A model generated the notes under the pieces. The model did no database searches. It saw only the letters and a program-made list of their open reading frames with translations, and was not told where the DNA came from. From the NCBI GenBank assembly GCA_015680685.1, contig MNCI01001903.1, positions 172,302 through 236,301 on the forward strand: 64,000 nucleotides of DNA. Direction: 5' to 3'. The stretch comes from Gnetum montanum (lineage: Eukaryota > Streptophyta > Gnetopsida > Gnetales > Gnetaceae). A program made the position numbers and the translations under genes. Below, piece by piece: positions 24,261 through 36,199 of the stretch. Within the stretch, counting starts at the first letter, position 1, and every line of letters starts with the position of its first letter.

Positions 24261-24276
24261 TTCAGCTGTGGGGGCA
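24261..24276 (+). promoter_or_regulatory. Element A terminal polypurine tract
   Basis: TTCAGCTGTGGGGGCA sits immediately before the 3' LTR. The same place in B and C reads TTCAGTCATGGGGGTA and TTCAGTCGTGGGGGTA. It would prime plus-strand DNA synthesis. Confidence 0.8.
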
Positions 24277-25153
24277 TGATGAACTGTAAAGTTGGGCTAC
24301 GTCAACAAGCATGTATCAATGCATCCCCATTGATGCATCCCTACTAACACATGAGTTGATGCATCGATGCATATGCATTGATGTAGTGTCTATCTTTGCC
24401 TATATAAATCCATGTACCCACTGCATTTATAGCACAATTAAGTCAATAGCATAACAAAGTTGTTGCAATTTCTTTCCATAATAGTTACAATATTTTCTAA
24501 GTACCCACAGTAAGAGTCAAGAATTGTATCGATCTTGATTTGAGCACCAATGTACATGAATACACTGGTGTAACAGCAATAAAGACGAGATTCTTGAAAT
24601 ACTTTGTAGCACTTGGAATAGCTTAATGTTTACTTTTATGCACATTACTATTCATGCACTTTAAATTTATGTTCTTAATTAATTGATTAATTAATATGCT
24701 TAGGTAATATACATAAGTATGACTGCCTTGAGCATACCGTTAACTCTTGGTAATCCCAACAATGTTATCGCTTGGTACATCTAATAGCCTAACACTTGGT
24801 AACCCAATAACATCATAACAAGTTCAGGATGTGTACAAAAGGTGGACCTAGATACTTATGTTAGGAAGTAGACTATGACATTAGATAGTTACTTAGATTA
24901 GTTTCCAATTAATTACTTTATTTCATACTTAGGATAATTAAAATAAAATATAAAAATTAATACAAATCATGTTCCTTGGCTCTCACTTAACCATATACTA
25001 TACAAGTGAAGCCAAGAAGACAATGATCACATCCATAGGTCACTATCTTTACTACTAGCATTTGGAGAGCTAAAGTCCATGGAATTCAACCAAATTGCTA
25101 GTAAATGATTGTGATTCATATGGATGAATGTAGGGACTACTCACTATTCATCG
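24277..25153 (+). repeat. Element A 3' LTR
   Basis: It starts TGATGAACTGTAAAGTTGGG and ends CACTATTCATCG (family consensus CACTCATCA). It carries an inserted run of GATGCAT-like repeats near 24320-24370 that the 5' LTR lacks, and a TATA box at 24401-24408. Differences from the 5' LTR are many, indicating an old insertion. Confidence 0.9.
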
Positions 25154-25563
25154 ATTTCATAATCACATTTTTTTTATTAAATTTTATGTTTTTTCCTTGA
25201 ATTTTTGCTCCATGAATGTGATATACATTCCCTACATGTAAATTATCATTTTCTATCTTTGCATCTTCATTGTAGGCTATAACTTGCATAATAGATTCCT
25301 ATGAAAAGTAATGAGTTAGTAGCTATTAATATTTAAATAAATTGCAATGGACATAGACATAAATAATTGAAATTGGTACCTTAGCATCCATTACTTGATA
25401 AGTGCACTTTTTTACCATCTTTGATATTTCCAAATGGTTTCATACCAGTTTTGTATATTACATGAATTTCGCAAACCAGATTTTTATTGTAATGATCAAG
25501 AATAGATAATGGCACCAAACTAAGTGGAGTAGTAATGAAGTTAATGGACACTGTGTTATTCAC
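25154..25563 (-). pseudogene. RPA1-like single-strand DNA-binding protein, 5' half (split by element A)
   Basis: The exon at 25563-25381 corresponds to the start of OB fold A ('CEIHVIYKTGMKPF' in the place of the family's x-I-K-A-R-V-T-x-K). The exon at 25298-25154 reads 'MQVIAYNEDAKI' and 'NLHVGNVYHIHGAKI', matching RPA1's A-x-x-F-N-E and L-E-V-G-K-V-Y-x-I-S. It then runs into the insertion point. Joining it to 12128 with one copy of the duplicated target gives 'CDYEMVLNRPSK', the conserved N-D-Y-E-M segment. One frameshift in an A-run just before this point and the lack of an N-terminal domain mark it as a pseudogene. It has the same strand as the Helitron helicase at 29055-33607. Confidence 0.83.
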
Positions 25564-25600
25564 ATAATATTATTTTTTCTCATAGCATAAATAAATAAAA

Positions 25601-28600
25601 ATAATTTATATTAACTAATATTTATTTCAAAATTTTATAATATGGTAAATGAATTAAAAAAAATTGGACCTATTATTATATGTAGAATTAAAAGTGTTTC
25701 TTTCTAACTTTTTTAGATGATTTTCTTCATTTATTTTTTTGGGCTAATTTTGATTTGTTCATTTTTTCATACTGGTCATAGAAAATTACATGGTAAATTT
25801 GTAGTCATAATAATGATCTAACATGAGAAATTGCTACATAAACTAATCTAGGTTGTTGTATATTGTTGGTGACCATTTGGGACCATCAACATTGGAGGCC
25901 TTTAGTCTCATGACCCTTGGGGTCATGAGATGCAAAGGTGTTTTTCAAATAGGGTTTAATGCTTGTTGGTCTTTGGCAACACCAAGGCCCAAATACCTCC
26001 AAATAAACTCAATGGTTATGAAACAAACAAAACATGAGTATGTGTTTGCTGCTGGGAATGTTGAAATGGTTGAATTGTGTATGAAACTATAATTGGCTAT
26101 CATAAAGGAAATTTAACTAACTTTGTCAAATATTGTGAGTTGTCAAAGGTTCCTATTTTGTTAAATCACTTAGTCTATATAGTTCCTAGAGTACATTACT
26201 TGTAACAAATAAAATTTCACAAAAATGCTTAAGCATAATTTTGCCAATCTACTCCTAATTTCTCCTAAAGAGAGTTTCGCAAGAAAACTAGAAATAGAGT
26301 GAGATTCAATGGGTTTAGAAAGAAAAAAAAAAAAGGTTTGTGTGGAATCTCAAACATTTAAGCAAAATAAATTAACATAAGAAAACACTTCACAATAAAG
26401 CTATTCCAATTCAATCTATTACAAATCATCCAAACCCTCTAAGCTCAACAAGCGATTTCATAAAAGACACTCTATTTAACTACCAAAATGCTTTGTAAAT
26501 GACAAAGTACAAGCTTTCATTTTGCTAGTTAAAATTGGCCAAGAATTGCAAACAATAAAACTTCTAGAAAAATTTGACAATTTTAATATTGCAATATTAA
26601 TGCAATAAAATTTATAAATAAAGAAGCTATTTTAGTCATCTCAAAATATCAAAGATTTTCTAGATTCCATAAACTCAAACCGGAAATTTCTAGAAGACAT
26701 TACTATTAAATTGCTCAAGATGCTTTTCTACAACATAAGCTCTTATATGGAAAACCTTAATAGAAGTCTAATATTATGCAAAAACAAAGCTATAAAAGAA
26801 ACCTAGAAAAATCTCAAAATTAAATGCCAAATACGATACTATCTAAACTATTAGCTAAGTAACTAAAACAAAATGAGAAGAAATAAACTCACGAGATTAA
26901 AACAAAGTAGCTGAATTAATGTCTTTAACAAGTTATGCTTTACAAGAAATCTTCAATATTCTTCCAAAATGCTCCACCCAAATTCTTCAAAATCCCCTTA
27001 ATTCTACCTTTGAAGGATCCTTTATAGTGACCTTAGGGCAGTTACAATAATCATGAAAAGTTAAAAATGTTACAAGCATCTAGGGGATTAATTTATAACC
27101 ACCTTAGAAATTTTAACTTTCATAAGAAATTAAAATTAGAGAAATAAATGCTATAGCTGGCAATTGGCCTATCAAATAATTATCTAATAAACTCTCTTTT
27201 ACTTTTCAATGATAACCTTCCCCTTATTCTTTAAATACATATTTAGATTATAATTTAAACTTAAATTATAATTTTATGTCCATTTTAATATATATACATA
27301 TATATTCATACTATAGCTTTGGGCATGGCATCAATTAATTAACCCTTTTCCTTTAAAAATAAAATCACGGTAAATACAAGGACGACGATTTCATGTTTCG
27401 TTATGTGCTTCTTCTTCGTCTTTATCTCCATCATCAACATAATGGCATGTAAATAGTGCAGAAATGGTGTCAATGTGATGAACTTAGAGGTGGTAATGGT
27501 GACACTGTTTTCGGATGTAGCTGCCACATTTTCAGTAGTATCCCAAGCACGTGTTTAGGTCATAGTATTGTTCAGAATTCAACAACTGTACATGCCGCCA
27601 GATCCTTCTCCGCTGGAGCCTGGTAGCCATGCTTCCAGCAGCCATGGTCGCCTACGCCGATTCCATAGCAATTGAAACTACCTTCGTGCATGAGCTACAT
27701 CCGTGGCAATTGCAGCACATGTATACACAGTACTGCCCTTGCCAGTTTGCCACTGAGGATTCTATATGTGTCCATGGCGCTTGCATGGGGAGTGCTTTCT
27801 GATGAGAACCTTCTTCCTCTAGTTGGACTACTGCACAGGCAAAAACACGCTATCCTCCACCTCAATGATGTAGCAAGACAACAGCTTACCTTTCCTCTAT
27901 GACTACAATTCAATTGCAACAAAATGTAGCAGAGTTATTAAAGTGTTGATTATGGTTCTAGTTATTTTCATTTTTATTACTACTTATTATTATTTTTCTG
28001 GTACGTGCATGTGCTTCTTGTGCTTAGGACCAATGCCTTTGAAAATTCTCGAAACCCTCATAAACTCGCAGATGCTGCCCATTGAGCATGAGCTCTTTGT
28101 GTTTCGGGAGTTTTCAGCATGTGCTTGGCGCCCTTGGGGATCCAAAAACTATACGAATGCATGCGGCAGAACACTAATTGCATACAGAGCAATTTGGTTG
28201 CGTGTGTCGATGAATTTAGGCCCAAGTTCAATGGCGATTCTTTAGTGTCCATAAAGTAACGACAGCAGCATCCATTCGAGCTTAAAAGGGTTCAAAACTA
28301 GATTAGAGCCATGTGTTTAACCTAATGTCTCGTGTTGCGATCATGCCAATTGCAAAATTCTCAAATTTGGCAGTAGCATAAATGTTGGACAATAAAGTAT
28401 GGCCACCAGAATCCCTGGGAACCATTTCGGTAGCTAGATTGCAGCAAGGGCACCAAGCTCTAAATTGTTATGCATTTTGTAGGCCTCCAACACTTCTATC
28501 TTTATTAGTCACATTTGAACAAGATTCAAGTTACCCTTGCATTTTGAACTTTTTGAGACAAAATTTTCAATGCTTGAATCTTGGAATGTGCATAATTTAT

Positions 28601-29054
28601 CCTTATTGAAGCTAGAAATAATTTCTACAAATTCTTCAAATTTAGATTTAGTATCTATAAAAATACTTTTTACATCTTTAGATAATTCCTTTTCCACATA
28701 ACATGAAGACAAATTTTCTAAAATTGCCATGGATTCACATCCCTGAAAATTGAGATAGGTGAACTATCTTTGACATCTTTTACTCTATTTGTTGGCTATC
28801 CCATGGATTCAATGTATTTATTATTATTATTATTATTTATATTGAATTTTCTGCACATGTTTTTTTAGGGTGGATAACTCCAAGTAGCGTTAACAAGTTA
28901 TTTAGCATAGGATGAGCATCTTGGTTTAACAAATAGATAACCTAACATCTCATAGTTGTACTTTGACCCTTCTTTGCTTCAACAAGTCTACACACATCAA
29001 AAGAACATGCACATTCTTCTTCATCATCTCTAAGAATATCAACATCATAAAATT
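25601..29054. other. Interval without recognised genes
   Basis: Mostly AT-rich. Between about 27560 and 28260 the base composition is clearly richer in G and C and several overlapping frames are open on both strands (for example 27672-27902 + and 27695-27922 -), but no family is recognisable. 28509-28730 (-) gives a Lys/Ser-rich open frame without known motifs. 28825-28840 is a short (ATT)n run. Confidence 0.5.
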
Positions 29055-32000
29055 TCATATTTCCACCATTCGTTGTTCCAAAAATTCAATGCTTAGATAC
29101 AGAATGGATGATAAATGTAATCTCCTTTCAATAATAAAGTTTGCTCCATTAAATGGTCTTATGTGACGACATGTATGTGTAATATTAATAGCAGCTTTGT
29201 CAAGTGTCATGCCTTATGATTTATATATTGTAAGTGTCCATGCCAGTTTTAATGGTAATTATTTTTTTCAACCAAATTGTAGTGGTATTATTCGAACTAT
29301 TTTTTTCAAAGAAGACATAAAATATGGACTAGTATAGTTTGGAAAATTAATCAAAACTAAATATGGTGGTGTTGGTTGCTTTGTTTCATTGCTATAAAAT
29401 TTATCTATAGTAGTTCAAGTTGTTACATTTACCAAACCATAACAAGTAGATATATTTATTGTCAACATTACTTTAGTCCCAATTTTGATTAATATATCTA
29501 TTTCCAAATCTTCATCATCCATGGATATGTATTAATTAGAACAATTACTAATACTAAGACTTCAACAAACAGGCTTTTCCAAATTATATAACATTTTCTT
29601 GTTGTGTTCATTTAGTTGATCATTTTTTGCAAATAAGTCTATACTATTATCAAAATTTTTTCATTCTTGAATAGACAATTGGTTTTGTCTTCTACTCATT
29701 AGTATTTCCCAATCAGTACTTATTGGTATTCAGGTTCTTACATTTTCTAGTAATTTTTAAAAAATCCTTTGTTATTCTTTAGATTTATTCTACTGTAATA
29801 TTTTATCTAATAAAACAATAAACGTAAACTCATTCCATAAAATGTTTCCAATACATTTAGAGTAATATGGTGCTATATCTCAAACTAGAGATAATTAAGT
29901 TATATCACCTATTAAAGTCATTGACCTACCTCCAAGACTTTCATTACAATAAGGAAATATTTGTCATGGTCTTGCATCTATATTTTCTAATAACCTAGCT
30001 CTAATAAAACTATGCTCATCAAGGAGAATATATTTTATATCTTCAAAATCATTCTACAACTGATGTAAAATAATATTATTAATTTTTTCTTTTCCTTTAA
30101 TAGATAGTTTCAGAATAGCATGAATTGTTTTTGCTTGAATATTAAAAGCTTCAATCCTTGTTGAAGTCATTACAAACAAAGGCATTTTTTAAGGAAATGC
30201 TAAAGTATACATTTCTATCTTAATAGCATGAATTAGAAAAGATTTTCCTATGCTGACACTACCTTCTACTATTAATTTCAATGGTTTTAATGCCTTTTTT
30301 TCACTTTAAATATAATGATTTTTAATAATATTCATCACTTTCTGTTGTTTGTTATTCAATGTTTGTTGATAATTTGTATTAGTTAGCATCATAATAGTAG
30401 TATTGGAATTTTTTAAGGAACTTAGAAATTTTAATGCTCTTTCAATTTCATTTTGATCAATTTTGTTCCATTCATATCAAATGTCTATGTCTCTTCGTTC
30501 TAACATATCTACTTTTGTGTGATTTAAAATTTATGTTGGTTGCAAACTTGATGAAAGTTTCTATTTGTTTTGAAGGTGATTTACATTTTCAATATAAACA
30601 TCTTCTTCATAATCTTCACTAGTTTTGCTTTTATTATTTATTATTTCAATTGTTTGTTCATTTACTTTCCAATTAGCTCTTATTTCTTCTTCCGTTGTTC
30701 CTATTTCTATTTCATATATACGAATGGAACATAAAGCAACATCTGATTTTGATAATACTATAACCACTTTTTAGGATTCTCAATTGGTTTTTCTAAAAAA
30801 TATAGGATAAACTTGAACAATGGCTTCCTTTTGTCTTTGTTGTCATAACTTATTTGACTTTCTGTTTGGATTGCAAATAAATTTTTTTGTTACCTCATAA
30901 AGGTTTAAACCACTCATGTCTATTGGTCTATTTATGTATGCTATGAAAATATCTTTTAAATATGATTCTTCATTATTGGATTCATTTGTAACTATTTGTT
31001 TATATACTTGATTAGACAAATTTAAGTTTACAAAAATTGTACTACATTCTACTAAAGGTAGTTCCAAAAACATATGTGATACTTCTTGTGCTCCTATATC
31101 TCTTTCAATTAATATCTTAGTTATCAACTTTTATAACTTTTTCCAATGTGATCTTCATTGTTCTGTAATTTTATAATTTTTTCTAACATAAAATTATAAG
31201 ATTTAGAAGTTTATTCTACTTTAGTAGCATATTTTGCTATGTGCTTCACAACAGCATGTTTTAACAAAACAAGTTGTCAATCTATGTTAGCTATCCATAT
31301 TTGAAGAATTAGTCTATGATGTTTATTCAATCTATTATCATTTCTTAGCAACTCATATAAAATTTCTTATGACTAACAATTCTTGTATAACAATGAAAAG
31401 GTTTCACGAATAGGCAATGGAACTCTGTATCTACAAAGCATATGTAAATGTAATATTAGAATTTTTTAAAATATTTTTTCAAATAAATTTTTGATACATT
31501 ACCTGCAATATAATTTTTCCATTTTTTAATCGTAAGAAAGTATCCTTTCTACATTTTGAATATCTTTGAATTGAGTTAATTAGTTCTACATAATCTTTGT
31601 GGATATCTTTGGTGAATATTGCTTCTATATCATATGATGATAAGTGACATTATATATATATATATATGCAAAATCAATATCAAATCTAACACAATATCAA
31701 CATTAATAATAATATAATGTACCTATTTGATACCTCAAAAGATGGCATTGAAGTGGCAAATCGAGGATTCCATCCATGTATAAGATCATCTAAGAAATTT
31801 TTTATCTTGTTGACTTCATTTTCATCATACCAATTAATTATGTCTATATTTGGAGCATTTTCTATCCACAAAAAGCCATGTATGTGAGGAGACCCTCAAT
31901 GTTGCCATTCATACCTTGACCAATAGTCAATAACTTTTATGTCTTTCTTCAAACTCTCTTTCATAAAAACTTTGTTACAGTAATACATATACTATGCTAC

Positions 32001-33607
32001 AACATGAGGAATTTCAATGACCATTTGTTGTTTACTTTGTTGTAAATCATTTTTTTAAAAACTCTTGTAATATTTTTATGTATGTCAAACCAATGAATAT
32101 CAGCAGCACTTAATGTGAAAAATATAGTAAAAGATCCAACTTTATTCAACATTGATATTAACTATAAGTGACATTTTGACTAATAAGCTCATGTACCATG
32201 CAAAGTAGAACTAAATCGTATAATTTCATTAGCAAAACTCTTGCTTGAATCCTTACATAATTATTTTTTAGCTCATTGATATGCATTGGCATTTGATTTA
32301 AATTCCTTTTAATGAAAATCAAGGCTATGCTTTAGGCATGATGTATCCTAATCATGTTAAAAATATAGTACCTAAATCTAGGATGTCTTGCAAATCCTCC
32401 ATCTTTATACAACAAAAGATATTTTGCATATTCATGTAATTGAACTTGCTTAGTTCTTAAGTCATAGAAATCACATTTTCTTGTAGGAAAGAAAGTAGGG
32501 AAGGCAATATCAAATAAAATAGGATAAAAATATTCATTTGATGGAGTTTTATCTATTGTTGACCAATTAATGCTTTTTGCAACTTTAATTTTATGTAAGT
32601 GAAGCCAATCTTGAATGAAATCATTCTCTATTTTAGAGTCAATTATATTCATAATTGTAGATGATGTAAGTACACTTTCATCATAAAGTTTTTCATTATC
32701 ATCATTATTTATTATATTTTATTCGATGTTATTTGATTCATCTTCTAATTCATTAATATTAATTATTTGAATTTTATTAGTGAATCTTACATCATCATTT
32801 TTTGAAAGTTCTTCAATACTTTCCAAATCTATTTCAACATCTTAGTAAAACTTATCATTTTAAATTTTAAATTTTAACGCTGCTAGTACTCTTACTTTGT
32901 TAACAACAAAATCATATGTTCCACTGAAATGATCTTTTCTTTGAATAATAATCAATGGTAACTCTTGTAATTTTCAAGGTAGGGTTTTTGTTACCTCTTC
33001 TACATGTTGTGGAAAGCTTATTGTATGACCTTTATATTTTAGTTGACCTTCACAAGCATGTGTAACTTGAATCATGGGATTAAGCCTCGTAATTAACATT
33101 TCTTCAGCTTGGGTTAACACTTGAAGTTCACATGGTTGTTCTCTAGGATCCATATTATTCGATATAGAAAATCGTTTAGGATAGTTATCTTTTTACATCT
33201 TTGACATTTGAATATGTTATTTTTCTTGGTACGTAACATTGAAACTTTTTTTTCATTACATGTTTTACATTCAAATTTATTTGAAATAGTTTGTAGACTA
33301 TTTTGAAATCTTAATTGAGAATTTCTAATATTTTGTTTGTCTTCATATTTAAAATTTTTCAATTTTTTTAAAAGCTTATTTCTCACATGGTTTGGTTGAG
33401 TTCATATAATTTTTTTTCAGTTTTTATAAACTTATTTGATCATTAGATTCTACTAATGTGACATTATTTAGCTTAGTATTTTCTCTTTACATTGGCATAA
33501 ATGGTGAGCTGTCATTAGTGTTAGTTATTATTTTTTGTCATTTTCTTATATTTGATTCGTAAATTCTTTCACATTTTCTTAATGCTTCTAACTCTTCATT
33601 ATTCATA
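29055..33607 (-). pseudogene. Helitron Rep/helicase (RepHel), decayed, near full length
   Basis: RepHel proteins drive rolling-circle transposition of Helitrons. From an ATG near 33607 the order is as follows. Cys-pair region at 33270-33150 ('CKTCNEK', 'CQRCKK'). 'AEEMLI'-type conserved block near 33090. Helitron-like N domain at 32530-32340 ('LLLYKDGGFARHPRFRYYI'). HUH motif at 31886-31878 ('GSPHIHGFLW', H-I-H kept). Catalytic Tyr motif at 31243-31229, reading H-I-A-K-Y instead of Y-x-x-K-Y. 'LIERDIGAQEVSHMFLELPL' near 31110. PIF1-like helicase with Walker A near 30285-30240 ('EGSVSIGKSFLI'), Walker B near 30015 ('ILLDEHSF') and the C-terminal 'AWTLTIYKS' motif near 29235. It ends near 29060 at a degenerate 'FNG...ER..L' tail. 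The length suits a protein of about 1,400-1,500 residues. Dozens of stops and frameshifts are present. Confidence 0.93.
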
Positions 33608-35285
33608 CTATTTCTTTTTCTTATATGCACAAAAATATTTTTTTTCTTTTAGCATACATAATATTATTTGAAATTTTACTTTTACTATGCAAATGAACAA
33701 AATAATATTAATAACTTATAATCTTGTAAAATCAACACTGTTATTTGTAATAATTAAAAGTCAAAATTTCATTCTACTAGAAATATTTCTTTACTACATA
33801 CCTAATTTTTGTTATATTAAACTATCTTATTAATAAACATTTTTTTTGAAAATTTTGTAATCCAAATACTGTTAGCTTTAATAACTTATAGTACGTATAA
33901 TATTGCACCAAAAAAAATCTTCTCTAATTATTTAAATGACTACATGAAAAACAAGTATACTGCATTTAAAATATATTTTAGTATTATGAAAATCACATTT
34001 ACAAGAACCAAAGACATAAAAGGAGATTGACTATCTTTTAAATAAAATTGAAACAGAAAATGTTTAGTGACCTATTAGGTAACTAATAACATCTATATAC
34101 CTTAGTATGTGCTAAGAAAATATGTGCAATGGTAAGTAAATAAACCAACACCAAAAGTAGTCCTCCAAGTACCTAAAGAGTGTAATTATAGATAAGATGC
34201 AATGGACACAAATTGCAATATTTGAAAGTTTAATGGCAGTTGTAGAAACATTGACCAAATATCTTTCAAAATTCATTTTTTTTAAAAGAGCAATATGATT
34301 ATGGGATAGCATCAAGTATATAAGACAACAAAAAGAAAGAAATCTTAAGAATGATAATAGTTGAATATTTCAAGATAAAATTGTAGATCAAGGTAAGGAA
34401 GTTTCTAATCCAATTTGTACACTCAAAGAAACCTTTGAAAATATGCATAAACAATAAATTCACTAAAAATGAAGAATCAAAATGATTAAATTCCATTAGA
34501 ATGATAAAGTAAATTTTCAAACGAAAGTCTGAAATTTTCTCCAATAGCATGTTTGGTAAAGGAATACAAACTTGCATTGCCAAACCTTCCAAAAGAAAAT
34601 TATCAAGTTTAAATGGCCAAATTTGAGTAAATAACAACTAAAATGAAAATAGGTTTCATAATATGTGGCCAAATAAGCTTAACAATGGATTCTAGACTAA
34701 CACAACTTCTGAAAAATTATTGATATGCTTTGTCTGGTACAAATCAGTACATGGAAAACTTCTTTTCATAGAATCAACACTAGATTTGGCACATGATTTA
34801 GTGTAGAAAGAATAACTTATGAACTTACATTTGTTATATAAAAACGTAGCATTTCCACAAATAAAAAAGAAGACAAACATGCCTTTGCATGCAAGTAATG
34901 TATACAAAATGGCACACATGTAATGTCCATCAAAAGATAAGATTTATGTGGAAATCTTATCTCTTCATACTCAACCCCATAATATGCCTTGTTTTCCTCA
35001 ATGAATTACACTACCAACAGCAGGGAGGCAAACTCATTCAAACACGATGCATATTTTGCTGCGTCAATGGCTGAAAACATTGCAGTGATCCCCTCAGCAA
35101 CTTTATTATAGAATTTTTCATGAACTTTGATTCACACAACTCATCATAAAAAATACTTCACCTCTATTTCTGTTTAAGTCCATTCATCCTCCAAGCAAGC
35201 AATAGCCTACAAAATACTTGCTAATAGTTAAAAATCTAGGTTCCATTTTGTTAGAATTTCTAAAATTTCTCTAAGCTTGGAAACC
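33608..35285. other. Interval without recognised genes
   Basis: AT-rich. Open frames at 34112-34315, 34299-34637 and 34692-34919 (-) have hydrophobic, low-complexity translations with no family signature. The upstream terminus of the Helitron should lie here or further right but could not be located. Confidence 0.5.
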
Positions 35286-35636
35286 ATGACCAAGGCTCAT
35301 TAGTTGGTTCTAGTTATGGGTCTAGTGGTTGTGGGTTTGTGCTTTGTAAGAGAAGTCCTAGCAAAAAAGGCCAAGCTCTATGATAGAGGATGGAAGTGCA
35401 AAGGAGAGTATTACTACAACAAAACCATTTCCCAAGTTTTCACAATAGATCAGTTTTAAAAATCTATTTTAGAAGAGGAATAACCTAGTGGCACATGTAG
35501 TAGATTCTAGGACTATTGCTCCTTCATCACTACTTTTGCACAGTTCCAGGGCATTGGCTTCCATACTACAAGAGGCTTCCTGATGCAGCAGCTTAAGCTT
35601 GCTGCATTCTTGTGCCCACGTTGCATCTAAAACCAA
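35286..35636 (+). pseudogene. Chitinase-like protein (GH19, CTL1-type), first exon only
   Basis: CTL1-type proteins are secreted GH19 relatives that act in cell-wall assembly rather than chitin cleavage. The frame starts with an ATG at 35286 and a signal-peptide-like hydrophobic stretch ('LVLVMGLVVVGLCFVREVLA', with a stop before it). It continues 'YDRGWKCKGEYYYNKTISQV', then 'SFITTFAQFQGIGFHTT' and 'LKLAAFL', in the order and spacing of CTL1 (D-R-G-W-x-C, N-x-T-I-S, S-F-I, G-F-G-T-T, A-A-F-L). There are five in-frame stops; one changes the conserved F-W-D-Y to F-stop-D-Y. The G-H-V-G motif expected next is lost and later exons are absent. It lies between the Helitron and the Copia element. 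Confidence 0.83.
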
Positions 35637-35639
35637 CTA

Positions 35640-36199
35640 TAAGATCATTCTCAATCCCTATGTTTCTTTTCATGTGTTTTATGGATGTTTGGTTTTACTT
35701 ATGTTTTCTAAAAATCCATTTTGTGTTTCCTTCTATTAGTTTCTATCTAAGATTCACTACTTTGCTTTGTGTGGAATTTTGGGCTTCTAGATATTTAGAG
35801 CACTATTGGTTTGAGATTCTTGGGGTTTGACTTGTAGTTTACGAGAAAAGAAAAGACAAAACTGCATTTCTGCAAAAATTGTAGAACTACTTTTTTGATC
35901 TTGATCTTGCTAGCGAGTAATCTGCAATACCAAAAAGTTCTTCTTGTTATGAAATTAAATAAATCTATAAATTGAAACAACAAAAATAACAAGAAAAACA
36001 CACACACAAACTTACATAAACCCCAAAGTGGGAAAAAAACCACAAGAACCAATACAAAGCTCTTTCTTCGTTTGGAGAAAATATCCCAAGGACACAAGCT
36101 GTCCTTGATAACTTTGACAACTTGTTGTTGCAACACTCTTAAGCCCTTCCTTCATAGTTTGTTGCTGTTGTTTTTGGTGGTAAATAACACGTCTTCCCA
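35640..36199. other. Interval that may contain the 3' LTR of the Copia element
   Basis: Read on the - strand, a purine-rich AAAGGGTGGGAAGA followed by TGTTATTTACC (about 36205-36180) would suit a polypurine tract and LTR start. A matching 5' LTR was not found to the right of the Copia pol, so the LTR cannot be confirmed. Confidence 0.3.

Larger units (their letters stand above)
12134..25153 (+). mobile_element. Element A: full-length Athila/Tat-like Ty3 LTR retrotransposon, decayed
   Basis: The 13.0 kb element has two LTRs, a tRNA-Asp-type primer site, gag, protease, RT-RNase H, integrase, a post-pol ORF and a polypurine tract, flanked by ATTT(T/C). It is the only member of its family in the window with a complete pol. 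All its coding parts carry many stops and small indels, so it is not active. It sits inside an exon of the RPA1-like pseudogene, in the opposite orientation. The lineage call rests on the primer site, the Gag knuckle and the presence of an extra ORF after pol. Confidence 0.92.

Noticed and set aside
33608-35285. Helitron 5' terminus (TC) and 3' terminus (hairpin plus CTRR)
   Set aside because: Many TC and CTAG strings occur in this AT-rich DNA; without other copies to align, no end can be chosen.
35830-36195. 3' LTR of the Copia element
   Set aside because: A polypurine-like tract and TGTT start are present, but no second copy exists in the window and the other end is unclear; kept only as a low-confidence note.
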